Shown piece by piece: positions 38,202 through 51,899 of a DNA stretch of 64,000 bases (position 1 is its first letter; every line of letters starts with the position of its first letter). The DNA comes from Halocafeteria seosinensis (lineage: Eukaryota; Sar; Bigyra; Bicosoecida). Made by a program: the position numbers and the translations under genes. The stretch spans positions 62,001-126,000 of the forward strand of contig LVLI01000132.1 of the NCBI GenBank assembly GCA_001687465.1, in the 5' to 3' direction. The notes beneath the pieces were generated by a model that did not search any database, had not been told where the DNA came from, and saw nothing but the letters and a program-made list of their open reading frames with translations.

Positions 38202-38363
38202 ATGGAATGTCCATTAAAAGGCAGTGTTACCTACCCCGTTTCTTACCACTCAAGTTATAAGTAGAAGGATCGGTCCAAGCAAATGGAATGTCCATTAAAA
38301 GGCAGTGTTACCTACCCCGTTTCTTACCACTCAAGTTATAAGTAGAAGGATCGGTCCAAGCAA
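38202..38363. repeat. Perfect 81-bp tandem duplication covering the 3' end of the Psf3 gene
   Basis: Positions 38202-38282 and 38283-38363 are identical copies (both begin atggaatgtccattaaaagg). The second copy holds the last ~18 codons and stop of Psf3 on the minus strand. The first copy therefore repeats those codons and stop as non-coding sequence just past the gene. Perfect identity suggests a recent event or an assembly artefact. Confidence 0.9.
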
Positions 38364-38963
38364 ATCTTTCTGTTTCGCGTTTTCTCCATGCTAGCTTTTC
38401 CTTTTCAAATCTGTATCCAGCTTCGAAGACCTGCTGTTCTAAATCGGTTAAGTTGGTTGTAAAGTCGCTCACGTCCTGGTTCAAACTGTTGTGCGCCGTA
38501 TCCATGATCCTGGGGGCTCTTTTAGTCAAAGCATATTTGGCTTTTCCCAGCATTCTCCTGGCATCCTCGGTGCTCACTGCCGGAGTGACAGCGAGTATGG
38601 CTTCGTAAAATGTTGGAGACTTATCTCGTAGACAAACAGCATTTGGGTCGGCTGCTATGTCTTGGCTTAGTTTATTGCTAAAGGACCTCGGTAGGTCCAT
38701 CCTCACCATGTTTCGCTGATACAGAATCTTTGCTAGCCAGAACGGCAGCTCTACATGAGTTCCTTCCTTTATATCCTGCGGTAAGCTCCATGAACAGCAG
38801 CGTAATGGCATTCAAATTCGACACACTCGCTTCGGTCTCGTACCTCCGATTCATCAGAGGGGTCCAAATACCCCACTTTCAGAGCATCTGTGTTAAACCT
38901 GACGGGGACTCTCTCCTCCTCAGCAATTATCGTTTTCAAGTCAAAATACGAGTTCTTGGCCAT
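38308..38963 (-). CDS. PSF3: GINS complex subunit Psf3
   Basis: Two exons (38963-38844, 38775-38308) join in phase 0 to 195 residues, close to the family's ~190-216. Psf3 is one of four GINS subunits that join Cdc45 and Mcm2-7 to form the replicative CMG helicase in the nucleus. The N-terminal part reads YFDLKTIIAEEERVPVRF and GYLD like the conserved start of animal and yeast Psf3. The join produces DIKEGTHVELPFWLAK, matching the family's signature LELPLWLA block. The RIMDTAHNS segment, with the family's I-M-D core, lies in the C-terminal helical domain. The last codons and stop lie inside the distal copy of a tandem 81-bp duplication, so a second, non-coding copy of the tail follows downstream. 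Confidence 0.9.
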
Positions 38964-39499
38964 CGTATCGTCTCTTAACGCCAGGTCTTACAATTCAAAT
39001 GACCCACGCGGCTTTCTCTATCCAATTCTACGTCTACATGTATTACGTATTGCATGTAGTCTTACACATAGTAAAATGCACAACAAACGTTCCTATGATG
39101 TTGTTGTTAAATGCACGCTATTACCAGTGTAGTGTATTCAGAAGGGGCAATAGCTTCTATTCACAAGATCACTTCCGGGCTCGGAGCCCGGCTAGGAATT
39201 TAAGTTGGAATCGTACTTTCTGTGCAAATTGGCACCCGAAGTTCGGCTCGCTCCTCGGGTAACTCCATCAGATGTATATCGACGTATTACTTTAATGGAT
39301 TGCTGTCTGCATACTTAAAATGGACCCTTCCTACCAGCTGGAAGTTCATGTCGCTTTCAGCACATCATTTGCAATAGCAAAGAGAAGTGGAATTTATTCA
39401 GTTTGGATTGCAGCTTGCAAGGTAGCCAATGCACGACAGGAGGCGTTGTAAACTATTACTGTACAAGCGCAAGGAAGTTCAGCTGGATTAGTGCGGTGG
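38964..39499. other. Intergenic spacer between ALG14 and PSF3
   Basis: About 540 bp between two minus-strand genes, containing the 3' end of ALG14 and the Psf3 promoter. No coding or RNA feature is apparent. Confidence 0.45.
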
Positions 39500-40531
39500 T
39501 TAATACAGCCAACCTACTAAAGAGCATTTGGGATACCTGGTAAACGTAACATACTCAGTATCACACTATTTCATAGCGCGTATCATCACTTTGCTTGAAA
39601 GATGAAACCAACTTACTTCTTCTGTAATTCAGGCCATTGCACAAAGAAACCATCGGCTACAGGATACAGCAACTTTCCAGTTAATGATAGTGTGTCCACC
39701 CGGCACATGCTTTCAACGAATACTGTAGACGCATTCAGAAGTCCCAAGTATTTCCAGAGAAATGCACCCGCACAAACCGGAATACATGTGCCTGTACATT
39801 CAGTAGCGAGTTGAAAAGCATCGGGGGCATTACCTACCGAGAATTACCTACCTGGGCCATTGCAAAGAACGACGTCTGGCTTTCGTTTCCAGACCAAGTA
39901 CACACTAAATAAAATAGAATAAAGAGTAGTAAACACAGAAGAGATATAAGACTGTCCAACCTCTCGACTTCTGGGGATGAGATCCGTTATTGTACTCGAA
40001 TTTCCCTGCACATACGTAGTCTCCCGTATATGGTAACGAGGCGATACCAGGACCACTGCTCCAACTTACAATTTCGCTCTGTCGTAGTTGCTTGGCAGAG
40101 GTACTATCAGAATTTGCTATGACATAAAAAATTTCCTTAAATTCGAATTGGTGATCAGACAACGCTCTCATCATGGTCTGCATTTCGCTAGTGTGTCCGC
40201 CTGCTAACAAGGTAACCACGACAGTCAACCCACATGGAATGCGGTAATGAACAGAGGAACCGAGCACCTACCAGACCCTAACACTACCATAAGGCGGCAT
40301 TGATCGGCCCTCCTAAAAAACGTTTCTGCAAACATAGAGACGGCACGGGGTGAATACTGATGCGCGGTCCAAATTAAGTGTTTACTGCAACTTACGCCAT
40401 CTCTCGTTGTTGCTTCGCGTAGAGCTGTAGTTGGACGCCCATGTTCGAAACCTGTGTGGAAGAACTTGGAGCAATCGCAATACTGCTGCTCCCAGGCAGA
40501 TGAGAATGATCCATGTCCATAGGCCTATCAT
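39500..40531 (-). CDS. ALG14: ALG14, membrane subunit of the UDP-GlcNAc transferase
   Basis: Six exons (40531-40396, 40325-40272, 40200-40070, 40005-39852, 39791-39617, 39536-39500) rebuild a 228-residue protein; human ALG14 is 216. ALG14 anchors ALG13 at the cytosolic face of the ER. The pair adds the second GlcNAc to GlcNAc-PP-dolichol, step two of N-glycan precursor synthesis. A single N-terminal membrane helix is at residues ~3-22. Family landmarks all appear: LGSGGHTSEM (spliced in the Gly run), IPRSREVGQSY, PDVVLCNGPGTCIPVC (spliced after GPG) and VFVESMCRVDTLS. The last exon adds only 12 residues plus the stop, matching the KYPK tail of other ALG14 proteins. The start is the first in-frame ATG. 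The frame is open further 5' but has only a TTG there. Confidence 0.95.
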
Positions 40532-40834
40532 AGCTTCGGGTGCTCCAGAATCGCGTCCATGAGACAATCAGTCGAGGAGCCTCTCCCTCATCCACACATG
40601 CCTACCAAGTCATTACAACCTCCTACCACTAACATAAACAAATATTGGATCACTATATCATGGTATGATCAACCCTACCACTCATTTATCTGCCTTGTAA
40701 TGTACTTGCCTCAGATGTTGTGTGAAGATGTTTGACGGTTGGTCGCTCAACTCGCTCCTGCCAGCTACTAGTAGATACCAGCTGCATAGGGTTGATACAG
40801 AGGGGGCATACTAATTGAACGAGAGGTGGCAAAT
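40532..40834. other. Short divergent promoter region
   Basis: About 300 bp between ALG14 (-) and the next gene (+). No coding feature; probably a shared bidirectional promoter. Confidence 0.4.
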
Positions 40835-41952
40835 ATGATTCGAGGTGAGCATACGCGCGGGACATCCTCTGGAGGAGGAGGAGGGAGCACGAAAGTGGGG
40901 GCTGTAAGTGGATTGTGGCTGGAAACTGAATGGTGGCTACATGTTCTTTGACATAAATATATATGAGGTTGCAGATGGTTTTCAATCAAGAAAAACAGGC
41001 TTGGGAAAGGGCCGATGGGACCACTACAGATGACGAAATGGCGGACTTTGATCGTCTACTGGACGATGAAGAAGATGAAGAGGACGGCTTCTCTCCTGCT
41101 GGCTTCTCTCCCGAAACTGAACGACAAGCCAACAACACCGCTTCCAGTGCTTCAGATATGGGTACAATGCAAACGCCAATGCACCAAGGAAGAGAATCCC
41201 AAAAACAAGAAAGAGCATCTGCAGTTGGACCGAATGATATCCCGGGCGCTGATAGCGAAGAAGAAGAAGATTGGGACGAGGTAGTAGAGAGTTCAGGCAT
41301 TCTGCCATCCAGTAACGTTAAAGTACAGGCAGACCAGATAATGCGTTCCAATGACTTTGAAGAAGAAGACTACAATGATAAGGAGGGCTTGGGCTCCCTG
41401 GATCAGTTTCAAGAAGATGATGAAAACTGGGACAAGCTAGCCAGTGGTCAAGGGAATGAGTATAACTCAAACCCTAATGATCAGCTTCCCGTTTCGTCTG
41501 ACGAAGAGGAGGAAGATCCTTTCCATTTGGATCTGCGGGAGTTAAAATATATGGAGAAGGAAGCCCATGAAGCAACTCATTTTTTATCATCTCTCCCGAA
41601 GCGTACCCATCGAACGCAGAATGTCACTACTGATGTCACTGCGTCACGGTTCTCCGGGATTATGCAGTCGCCTAGCCATTCTACTCATCGCAGTAGCTCA
41701 ACTATGCGGCCACGGCAGCGAGCTCAAACTCGTTCTACAGGGTCCAGTGAGATGTCGAATGTTTTAGATGACACCGGTACTCGACATACTGTCAAGACCC
41801 CCTTGAAACGGAAGAAACGAGAACTACAGAAATTACTTCATTACCTTGAGGCCGAAAGCAAACAACTCGCTCGAGCAAGAATGGTTGCAAATTCTCGCCG
41901 TCTTCAATATTTACAGAACCGGGTACAGTCTCTACAAGAACAGTTTAGTTAA
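40835..41952 (+). CDS. Acidic hypothetical protein with C-terminal coiled coil
   Basis: Proposed as two exons (40835-40903, 40975-41952) joined in phase 0 to 348 residues. Alternatively translation begins at the in-frame ATG at 40963, which makes the first exon unnecessary. The N-terminal MVFNQEKQAW resembles the short 'MVFD..xxW' start of Byr4/Bfa1-type proteins, which act as GAP subunits in septation networks, but the likeness is too short to name it. The first two-thirds are very acidic (runs of Asp/Glu at ~45-60, 110-120, 200-210) and disordered. The last ~55 residues (KRKKRELQKLLHYLEAESKQ) form a basic coiled coil. There is no signal peptide or membrane segment. The adjacent ERK7 gene lies 667 bp downstream on the same strand. 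Confidence 0.6.
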
Positions 41953-42619
41953 CACTCAATGAGTATCCGTATAAGAAAAAGAGAATACAAATATATTTTT
42001 CACAGTAGTGTGTTTCGTTTCGTAGACGGTTTCCAGCCACCGCCCGCTTGGCCTGGGCTGCTCTTCTTTATGTCAATGCTGTTCCCTCGAGCTGCACTGC
42101 TACTATTACCATGAACAAGGGTGCCACCTTCGACGACGACATTGGAGGTGTAGTTTCATTCATCCTGGTAGAAGACAAGCTCCTTCCTTCTTCCAACGTG
42201 GATGTATTCCGCAGGATGTCAGCTGCCGAATCGGAAGTCCGACGTCATGGCTGCCTCCCACAAGTTCGGATATCCATGAGTTTGTCATCTCTCTCTTCTC
42301 CGATCATCAACCCCGTAGTCTCGTTGCGTAGATTGGGCGGCGAGCATCGGCGTCTGTAGAGTGCTACGGACACGTCCCTCTAGAGTCCCCCCTTGTACGG
42401 CCTCTTTTGATTGGAAGGCGTCCCTTCCTCCTCCTACTGCCGTAGTTACATTCAACTCCCCGAGTTGGACCATTCTCTACAGAGTTAATCCGGACCTGTC
42501 TCAGGTCTCTAGTCTAGGGAGTGCAACGGTGTAGATAGCCTGGAAAAAGGGGCTATCGGGAATACAAAAAGTGCTCGATATTCCGTTGGAGAACAGAAGA
42601 CTATAACCCCTCCATAACG
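41953..42619. other. Intergenic region upstream of the MAP kinase
   Basis: About 670 bp containing the 5' side of the MAP kinase gene. ORFs up to ~100 codons exist on both strands without recognisable content. A small hairpin (GATAGCC/GGCTATC arms) lies near 42533-42560. Confidence 0.4.
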
Positions 42620-44295
<1,676 letters not shown>

Positions 44296-44871
44296 TCCTT
44301 GTAAGCATATTTATGCAGTTGTAGATGGTTAGTTTCTGTTGGGTTGGTTGTTTTTCTTTATGATTATTACACCGACGGAAAATGTCCCCGTAGCCGTGTC
44401 TTCATCGTCCATCGGTAGCGAGTACCTCGCAGTCCCCACATACCATCTTTTTATCCTGGAGATCTTTATAGGTTAAGCCGCATCAGATCTGTACCACCAT
44501 ATATATGAAATATATATGGCCTGTGAAGCCCTTTTTGTCCCCCTGGGCAGTTGACCGGTACAGTACTCCAGTGAGTGGTAGTTGTTGGTGTTGCTTCCAA
44601 AGGACGTCATCAGGACCAATTCTACAAGGACGTCATCCCAGGACCAATTCTACACAATGCCAGCTACACTGGCAAGGGCGCTTGCCTTCTTTCAAAAAAT
44701 CTTTGGGACGAATACATTCAAGTATACTACACAATATCCTCCCAATCCTATTAAGCAATAAACTGCTAGCTAGCCATGCGGAGGTTGGGATGTGACGGAA
44801 ACGGATACTGAAGTTCGGGTCTGCGTCAATGCTTTGAAGTCACTCGTTTATGCTGCCTCTCTCCTAGTGGA
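44296..44871. other. Non-coding region with a 26/28-bp tandem repeat
   Basis: Downstream of the MAP kinase. An imperfect tandem repeat (aaggacgtcatc..aggaccaattctac) occupies 44600-44625 and 44626-44653; the second copy has two extra bases. No gene is visible. Confidence 0.6.
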
Positions 44872-45251
44872 ACACACACACAAATGTGACAGATAGCCCA
44901 CGTGGAACAGCGGGCCTGTAGCTACCAGACACGGGCGCCAGCTGCTACCTAGGTGTAGCGGCTAACATCCAAGAGGCGGTGGGCCATCACTCACGGCGCC
45001 GCTGTGGCAGGCTCAGGGTCTTCTCCTGCCAGACTGAGCCTTGTCGGTACCTCTGACATTGTGGGCGCAGGCATGGCTCCTCCCGGTGCCTCCTGAGCTT
45101 AACCAGTGCTGTGTTCCCTCACGGCGCATGTCAGCAAGGCTGCAGGAACAGCGGGCCCGTCGCTGCTTAACACGGGCGCATACCGCTCCTCGTTAAGAGG
45201 ATGTGGTCAACTTCCCGGCCGGGGGCTATCTGTCACATTTGTGTGTGTGTG
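44872..45251. mobile_element. Candidate non-autonomous element bounded by 28-bp inverted repeats
   Basis: The left arm acacacacacaaatgtgac... (44872-44899) is the exact reverse complement of the right arm ending ...tttgtgtgtgtgtg (45224-45251). Between them are GC-rich direct repeats of about 43 bp (44904-44946 and 45145-45187, both starting ggaacagcgggc). The ~380-bp interval has no long ORF. The structure fits a miniature inverted-repeat element, but I see no clear target-site duplication. The outer part of each arm is simple CA/GT repeat. Confidence 0.45.
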
Positions 45252-46085
45252 GAGAGCCTGGGAACCCACGACTTTCCACAGCAGGCTTCGATTGCCAGCC
45301 AAAGCTGGCATTGAACATATTCATCCCCAGAATTCTCTAGGTTAAATGCCACACCGATAGCGAACACACACAGTGAAATGTGACTCGTGGCGGCGGTGTG
45401 ACAACACAACGGGTATGCACCCAGGAACTGGTAGCGGTAAACACAATCAAGGTCTGAGCCATCCGGTCGTGAATATGCGAGGCAGAGTGCTCAGCGTACA
45501 ATAGAGCTGGTTCCGGAGTCAGCGCTTCATGTTTTGTGTGTATTTATTTTCTTTCAAGAAACCGTTAGTATCCACCTACTCCACCAACTAGCTACCGGCA
45601 ACACAAGTTGCAACCACCGATGAACCAGGGTGCTATTGGCATGCATGAAGCCACAACTCAACCTTTGCTGAAGATCCCAGGCATCTCCCACCGGATCAAT
45701 GACCCGGAGACAGGGTCAATCCATTCCGAACTATGCCTCCAAGAGTCAGCGCTGTGTACCTCTGTCAATGCAACATTTGTGGTGGTAGAACCAATATGTG
45801 CAGATGGTTGTTTCCTCGAATGAGACTCCATTTCGATTGTACCTGTTGTTTATTCGACTATCCGCTGCGGGCAGCCTGCGGGGTCGATTCCCGATTCTCC
45901 GTTCACATTTGGCGGCGGTTTGAACTTTCTCCGCTGTAGGCCCCTCAACAGGTACACTTTACAGGTTATTCGGAGTTGTCGATAAGTTTGGACATGTACT
46001 CCCGAAGCTTCTATCCGTTTAGCTCTCGTAATAACGAGCATTGTGCATTTAGACACTTCAAAATTGCAGGCTTGCTAGATTCAGC
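45252..46085. other. Non-coding region upstream of GMP synthase
   Basis: About 830 bp without a recognisable gene. It follows the inverted-repeat element and should contain the GMP synthase promoter. ORFs up to ~70 codons look like chance. Confidence 0.4.
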
Positions 46086-48360
46086 ATGTCAGGATCCACA
46101 GAGGAAATAACAGTAGAGAGGCCACTGGAAAAGCATGATGAGATCGCCATCCTGGATTTTGGCTCCCAGTATACGCACATCATCGCTCGAAGGCTAAGAG
46201 GTAAGCTAAGACTGAAGTCTGTCCTGTCCTCGTCGCGGCTCCAACTTTGCGTGTTTCATGCCCCTACAGAATGCTCTGTGTTTTGTGAGATACATTCTTG
46301 TGAAATATCGGCTCAGAATTTAGTGAGAAATCGTTCAATCAAAGGTTTGATTCTGTCTGGGGGCCCAGCAAGCGTCTATGATGAAGATGCACCGCATGTC
46401 AGTCGAGAGCTCTGGGAGCTTGCTGAGGAGCGCCAGTGGCCGATACTCGGTATTTGCTACGGCTTCCAAGAAATGGTGCATCACAGTGGAGGGAAGGTTG
46501 AATATGCGCTAGAACGAGAGTATGGTCTTGCCGTAAGTACACCCTAGCAGCTCTTGGTACCACCACTAGTGTTCAGACGGTCTCTCGACTCCAGCTGATA
46601 GAGCAAATGAGCGATGCTAAGAGTGGGCAACTCTTCGAAAACATACCGAGTAGTGTGAAGGTAAGCCACGCTTGCTAAGCATTACCGGAATGCATGAAAA
46701 GAGCTTGGCTGTTTGGGGCTTGTCGGCAGGTATGGATGAGCCACGGCGACAAAATTGTGAAGCTACCGGAGCGAACGTCAGTTCTCGCGAAGACAGGTAC
46801 AAGAAGTGCGGGTCACCCTTTGGCTTCTAGGTCGTCACTGTATTCACATTTTGGACTACAGAAAATACACAGTTTGCAGTTGTGGCTTGGTCGCAGCAAG
46901 ACTGGTATGGAATCCAGTTTCACCCGGAAGTGTCTCACACAGAGTACGGAAGGCAGTTGCTCCAGAACTTTTGTATCAACATCTGCAAGGTACATCCGGT
47001 GAGTTGCAAATCAAAGCTAGATTGTTACGTTAGAAGAATGGTTGTTGAATTGGTTCCATCGCTGTTCAGAACTGGACTATGGAGTCATTTGTTGATGATG
47101 CCTTGGAGGAAATCAGGTTGAAAGTTGGCCCAGATGCTCATGTGATTGGTGCTGTCTCTGGTGGAGTAGATTCCACTGTCGCAGCCGCATTGATGACTCA
47201 GTATGTGTTATATTGCTTGATGATTTGTCTCCAAGGGTATTCATCCTACTGGTAAATTGCAGAGCAATCGGAAAACGCTTTCACGCAATTTTGGTCGACA
47301 ACGGTGTTATGCGAGAGCATGAAGTAGAAGAAGTTCAATGTCGGCTTACATCTGAGTGTGGTGTCGATCTTCGCGTAGTAGATGCTGCTGAGCTATTTCT
47401 ATCGCGTCTGAGGGGAATAGAAGATCCAGAAACGAAACGTACAATTATTGGTAACACGTTTGTAGAGGTAAGCCTCTGATATGGCGATATTGACGCTCCC
47501 TGCATTTTGAACGTCCCTTTCGCCCTTAACAGGTGTTTGAAGAGGAGGCGAAGAAGTTGACTAATGTAGAATACTTGCTCCAAGGGACGCTGTACCCAGA
47601 CGTCATCGAAAGTGTTAGCTTTAAAGGTAGGAAGTGGTTATGTTGGCAGTTGGTTTCTACGGGACTTGACTAAGGCCTCTTTGGAGATCTCTACAGGGCC
47701 CTCAAAAACGATAAAGACACATCACAATGTTGGAGGTCTGTCGGAGAATATGAAACTTAAAGTTATAGAGCCACTCCGGGAATTATTCAAAGATGAAGTG
47801 AGCTTCCCCGATACAGAACATCGTCCGTAACCCAGTTGCTGAATTACCGTCATCGTATCGCTGCAGGTTAGAGAGCTCGGGAAGGCCTTAGGGTTGCCAC
47901 ATGACAGTCTGTTTCGCCACCCGTTTCCAGGACCAGGGTTAGCTATCCGCATTATCGGCGCTGTTGATGAGGACTGCGTAGATACTCTACGTCGAGCTGA
48001 CGCCATCTACGTCTCTGGTAGGTTGACTTCCGATTCGGTGTGGCGTTGTGTTTAGCGCTTTCTTAAGTTTGGTGAATTTCAGAACTCCGCTCTAGCGGCG
48101 AGTACGACAATATCGCCCAGGCGTTTGCAGCCTTACTTCCGTGTAGGAGTGTGGGTGTAATGGGAGACAATCGGACTTATGAAAAAGTGATAGCCTTGAG
48201 AGCCGTACAAACGACAGATTACATGACCGCAGATTGGTACCGGTTTCCTTACGACGTTCTGGCACGAGTCAGTACACGGATCATTAACGAAGTTCCCGGT
48301 GTTAACCGGGTCACTTACGATATATCGAGCAAGCCACCCGCCACAATTGAATGGGAATAG
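46086..48360 (+). CDS. GMP synthase (glutamine-hydrolysing)
   Basis: Eleven exons (46086-46200, 46270-46532, 46595-46660, 46730-46796, 46862-46989, 47070-47200, 47263-47467, 47533-47626, 47697-47797, 47867-48017, 48083-48360) join in frame to 532 residues. It converts XMP to GMP with ATP and glutamine, the last step of guanylate synthesis. The N-terminal class I amidotransferase has [13 protein letters not shown], the nucleophile Cys101 in LGICYG, and the His/Glu pair in [11 protein letters not shown]. The ATP-pyrophosphatase domain has the PP-loop SGGVDS, LVDNG and KTHHNVGG. The C-terminal dimerisation part ends with the canonical KPPATIEWE. Length and order match the ~525-residue single-chain enzymes of bacteria and fungi; nothing is missing. 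All eleven joins restore conserved motifs, which makes this the best-checked gene model here. Confidence 0.97.
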
Positions 48361-49197
48361 CCTATACCACTGTTTAGCAAGCACTTCAGGAGCTTGGACT
48401 CATGCAGCATCCAAGTTTAGCGATATGTTTCCTAGAAAATAGATCTACTTCAAACATCTACAGTTTGTGTGTGGGGCGAATACATGGGTTATACTTATTA
48501 CTAATGTACATCGAGCATCCCCAGCAGCGAATCTCAAGAGTTCTCACTTCGCGTCGAAGGCACCGGTACAGCATATATGGCATTAGAGCCTTGGGATGAA
48601 TATGCTCACTTTACCGCCACTGTAGCTTTTCTATCATTTAGCTAGTGACGACTGGCCAAAATACTTATTCGACCGAAGATCATACTCGGAGTTTACGAAG
48701 CAGTTACTGCCGCTCCGATAGCTGAGTGATACACATGCACCCAGCGTAATCACCGCTCATTGGGGTGGACAGCATTGTGGTATCACGTTTGTCAGACGTT
48801 TCTTCCCCGTATGCACTACTATGCAGTAGCATTATGGCGCCGGGCTGAGCGGAGTTGGGGGAATAGCGAGGTAGGTTTTTCCCAAACCCTGCTTGTTAAC
48901 TCCGCTTGAAAAAGTTTGCGATGTGGACAAGGGAGTCAAGTGGCCCAGATGGATTTTGTCCGCTGAGTCTTGTTACTCCTGTGCTACTCGCGTGCTTTGT
49001 GGGTAGACAGGGCTGGGTCTGTCAGTTACGGCGGTCAATGCTGGCATGCAGTCTGTTGCTTTGATCACTGTACGCGAACGAACATGGTTGAACGCCCTTG
49101 CCACACACACGTATAGAGAGATAAAACAAGAGACGCAGCTTTGCCAGGAACAGGCATACGATCTCTTCTATTAATACAGGATAAAAGACGGGTGAAA
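48361..49197. other. Intergenic region
   Basis: About 840 bp between GMP synthase and the first HPt gene, both plus strand. No recognisable gene, repeat or RNA. Confidence 0.4.
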
Positions 49198-51212
49198 ATG
49201 AATACAGATACTTGGTCATGTAGGTAGAATACGGCGTTCCTCGTCACCTTGGTACTGCGTAATGCCAACCACGAGGAGCATATAGCCCCGCCATATTGGT
49301 TTCTCACTCCTTTTACCTTTGTTTTGCAGCATGCTCGTATGAGGACCTTCCAATTGTGGACTTCGATAAGTGTGCCGAACAGGTACGTCAGGTGGAAGAT
49401 GCAGATAGGCATCAAACAGTGACTGCGGTTCAAAAAGTTCGTCTTGGTTTGCAGGCGAGTGTATCTCGAGGGGAATACGACTATGCCGGTGCCTTGGAGT
49501 TCCTTCTCATATTGTATGCTGAAGGAATTACACGACTTCGTTCTTTCCTCGAGGCTGTCCATGCGTTCGCCAACCACCAAAGTCTGACTGTTGACGTGGA
49601 AACACGTGGAACTGAGGGCAACGATTCACATTGGGATTCTCACCCTATTGAGAAGGCCATTGGAGACCACACTCACGCTATAGCCGGAAGTGCATCCAAT
49701 ACAGCTGTATGGCGAGTTGCTAAGGCCGCGAAGGAGGTATCCAACCAGATCAAAGAACACATTACACGCATGCAAAACAAAACTGGCCAGCATGAGTTCC
49801 ACACTGTCCAGGACAGAGAAATCACATCCACGAGAATTAATTTTTTGAGCACTCTGTTGGAAAATGGTTGGTTTCATGAACTGAAAGACAGATTTTATGA
49901 GTTTACGAAATATCTGGAAACAGACGTCGCGCAGAAAGTGAGTGTTCACAATACCATGAGTACTCAGACACCTTCAGGCTAATCCAATCTCTGGATATAT
50001 GGTTTGTAATAGGTGCAGGTTGATCAATCATGTACCGAAGATGAAATTAAGGAGCTACTAGAAGAATCTGGTGACGTTAATGGAGCTTCACTTGTACAAT
50101 GGAGAAAGCATGCCGGAACCCGGCACTTCCAACAGTTCCTCGCTGACGTGCTTGATATTCCAAGGACGTTGCGTCGTCGTTATGAAACTCCAAATTCAAG
50201 ATTAGACGGGGAGAGCATCGTGAATTCTATTCCGTATGATGCAGTGGCCAATGATAGGAGCGATAATACCTACGGTATCCCCGGCTGGGAGTGGCCTCCC
50301 GACCGTCCCGAAGAGCAGAAATTGCGAGGTGTTAAAGTGGACAAATTCCCTGATAACGACGTGTCAAGGATGGTTGAACAGAGTGACTGGAATTGGTCTG
50401 AGCTAACAGAAATGCTCATCACGCACTATCACGAAGGTATCCAACACGTTCGAAACGTCACAAGGGCAGCCAGTGCCTTTCGCGAAGATGGTAAGCTATC
50501 GGTACTGACAGAAGATGGCCAGCGGGAAAATATAGAGAGTGCTATCAAGGCATCGGCTCATGCTATTAAAGGAAGCAGCGGGTCTCTCGGTTTACTGAAA
50601 ATGTGGAAGATAGCCAAACTCATCGAACTGCCAAACAAGGCATTCTGGGAACGCTTGTCACCTGAAGAGAGCCATTTTCCTCCAGAAGAGGAAAGGCGCA
50701 TCTTCCTAAACAAGTTTACGCATTGTCCGAATTTATTGTTCTTCTGGGTCCAGTTCCGGAATATTGCCATACTTCTGAAAGAAGTCATCCCACAGTACAC
50801 TGACGTCCCGATGGATGAGTTACTTGCTAACATGGGCGAAGAACTGGATGGCAAAGACGAGTATGGTGTTTCATACGCTCAGTTGTACGAGCAGGTATCC
50901 ACTGCCCACTTTGATTCTCAATTCGATGATATCATCATCTATAATCCTTTTGGGCCAAGTTACTATCCTCCTAGCTCCTCGTCACGGAACGAGTCTCGAG
51001 GAGAGGAGCGTAGTAATGAGACGACGAGTCCTCGATTAGGAGGGAGCAACCCTGAGCCTAATGAAGAAACACATTCGGAAATTCATGGAATCTATCCACA
51101 AGGAACCGAAGAGTCAGGACGGGGAAGGTTTGAAAAGGATCGGCGTCCAAAGGAACCACCATCCCCCTCACAGAAACCTGCGGATGTTGGCTGCCACTGT
51201 CAAGTGCTCTAG
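49198..51212 (+). CDS. Double HPt-domain protein with C-terminal CaaX box
   Basis: Three exons (49198-49219, 49330-49937, 50019-51212) join to 607 residues; the first holds only the start and six more codons. Two four-helix HPt-like modules are visible. The first centres on His123 (THAIAGSASNT), and the second on His391 (AHAIKGSSGSLGL), which matches the HPt signature H-x-x-K-G-S. HPt domains carry phosphate on that His between receiver domains of a phosphorelay. Between them is a conserved VANDRxDNTYG...WPP segment shared with the next gene. The C-terminus is polar, Pro/Ser/Glu-rich, and ends GCHCQVL: a CaaX box with Leu (geranylgeranyl type) plus nearby Cys, so the protein is probably membrane-tethered. 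HPt proteins are usually ~100-150 residues, so this is very long. The second-exon acceptor could also be six bases upstream. Confidence 0.82.
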
Positions 51213-51899
51213 AATTCTTGCACGGTGTTTTCACTACTTGCTTATTTTTTGGTTATGGTTATGCATGTTCGAGCACTACAACCACACGGAAAAAAGAAGA
51301 AGAGAAAAAAAAGACGATACATTCGTATGCGTTGTAGAGTTGCACCAACTGGTGCAGCTTGTAGGTTGGTTGTCGTTTCCAGCGGTCGCCTTTAGCGATG
51401 TAGGCTAGAACCCAAGAACCAAATCTCACACGATGGTGCTCTTTTAGTATTATCTACGTACGTTAGGCACGTATCCCAAAATCTCTCCAGTTAGCATCGC
51501 TCCACTTCGTCCGCTTGTAGGAATCTGTTCGACGGTGCTCGCGCCGGGCCGGAAGAAGCCAGCGTGTGGTTTCGACCCAACCTCGCTGCTCCGGCGCAAG
51601 TCTAGTTACATCCGGTAGTTATGGCAGTGTCGATAGTTGGGCGTACCTCCTCGTTAGAGTAGACAAGATGCGAAACATGGATAGAATGCAGGACAATGAG
51701 CTGTATGTTTTTTGAAGGGGGGATCAGTTTTGAATAGGATAAAAAAAGATAACCTTCTTTTCCCCTTTATCTCCCTCTGTGGACGGAGCCGCAAGAAAGA
51801 AGAAGAATATGAGTGGTATCCACCGCGCATACTAACTCTGCAGACTTCAAGTGCAGTTGCTCTCGTTGTTGCTGTACAATTTAGAGAGGGCGAAGTGCA
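51213..51899. other. Spacer between tandem HPt genes
   Basis: About 690 bp with no gene visible. It presumably holds the promoter of the downstream copy. Confidence 0.4.

Noticed and set aside
45228-45252. A stand-alone GT microsatellite
   Set aside because: The run is part of the right arm of a longer exact inverted repeat, so it is described with that element.
45860-45910. A tRNA T-arm-like stretch (gcggggtcgattcccg)
   Set aside because: The loop does not match the TTCRA consensus and no acceptor or anticodon arm could be folded around it.
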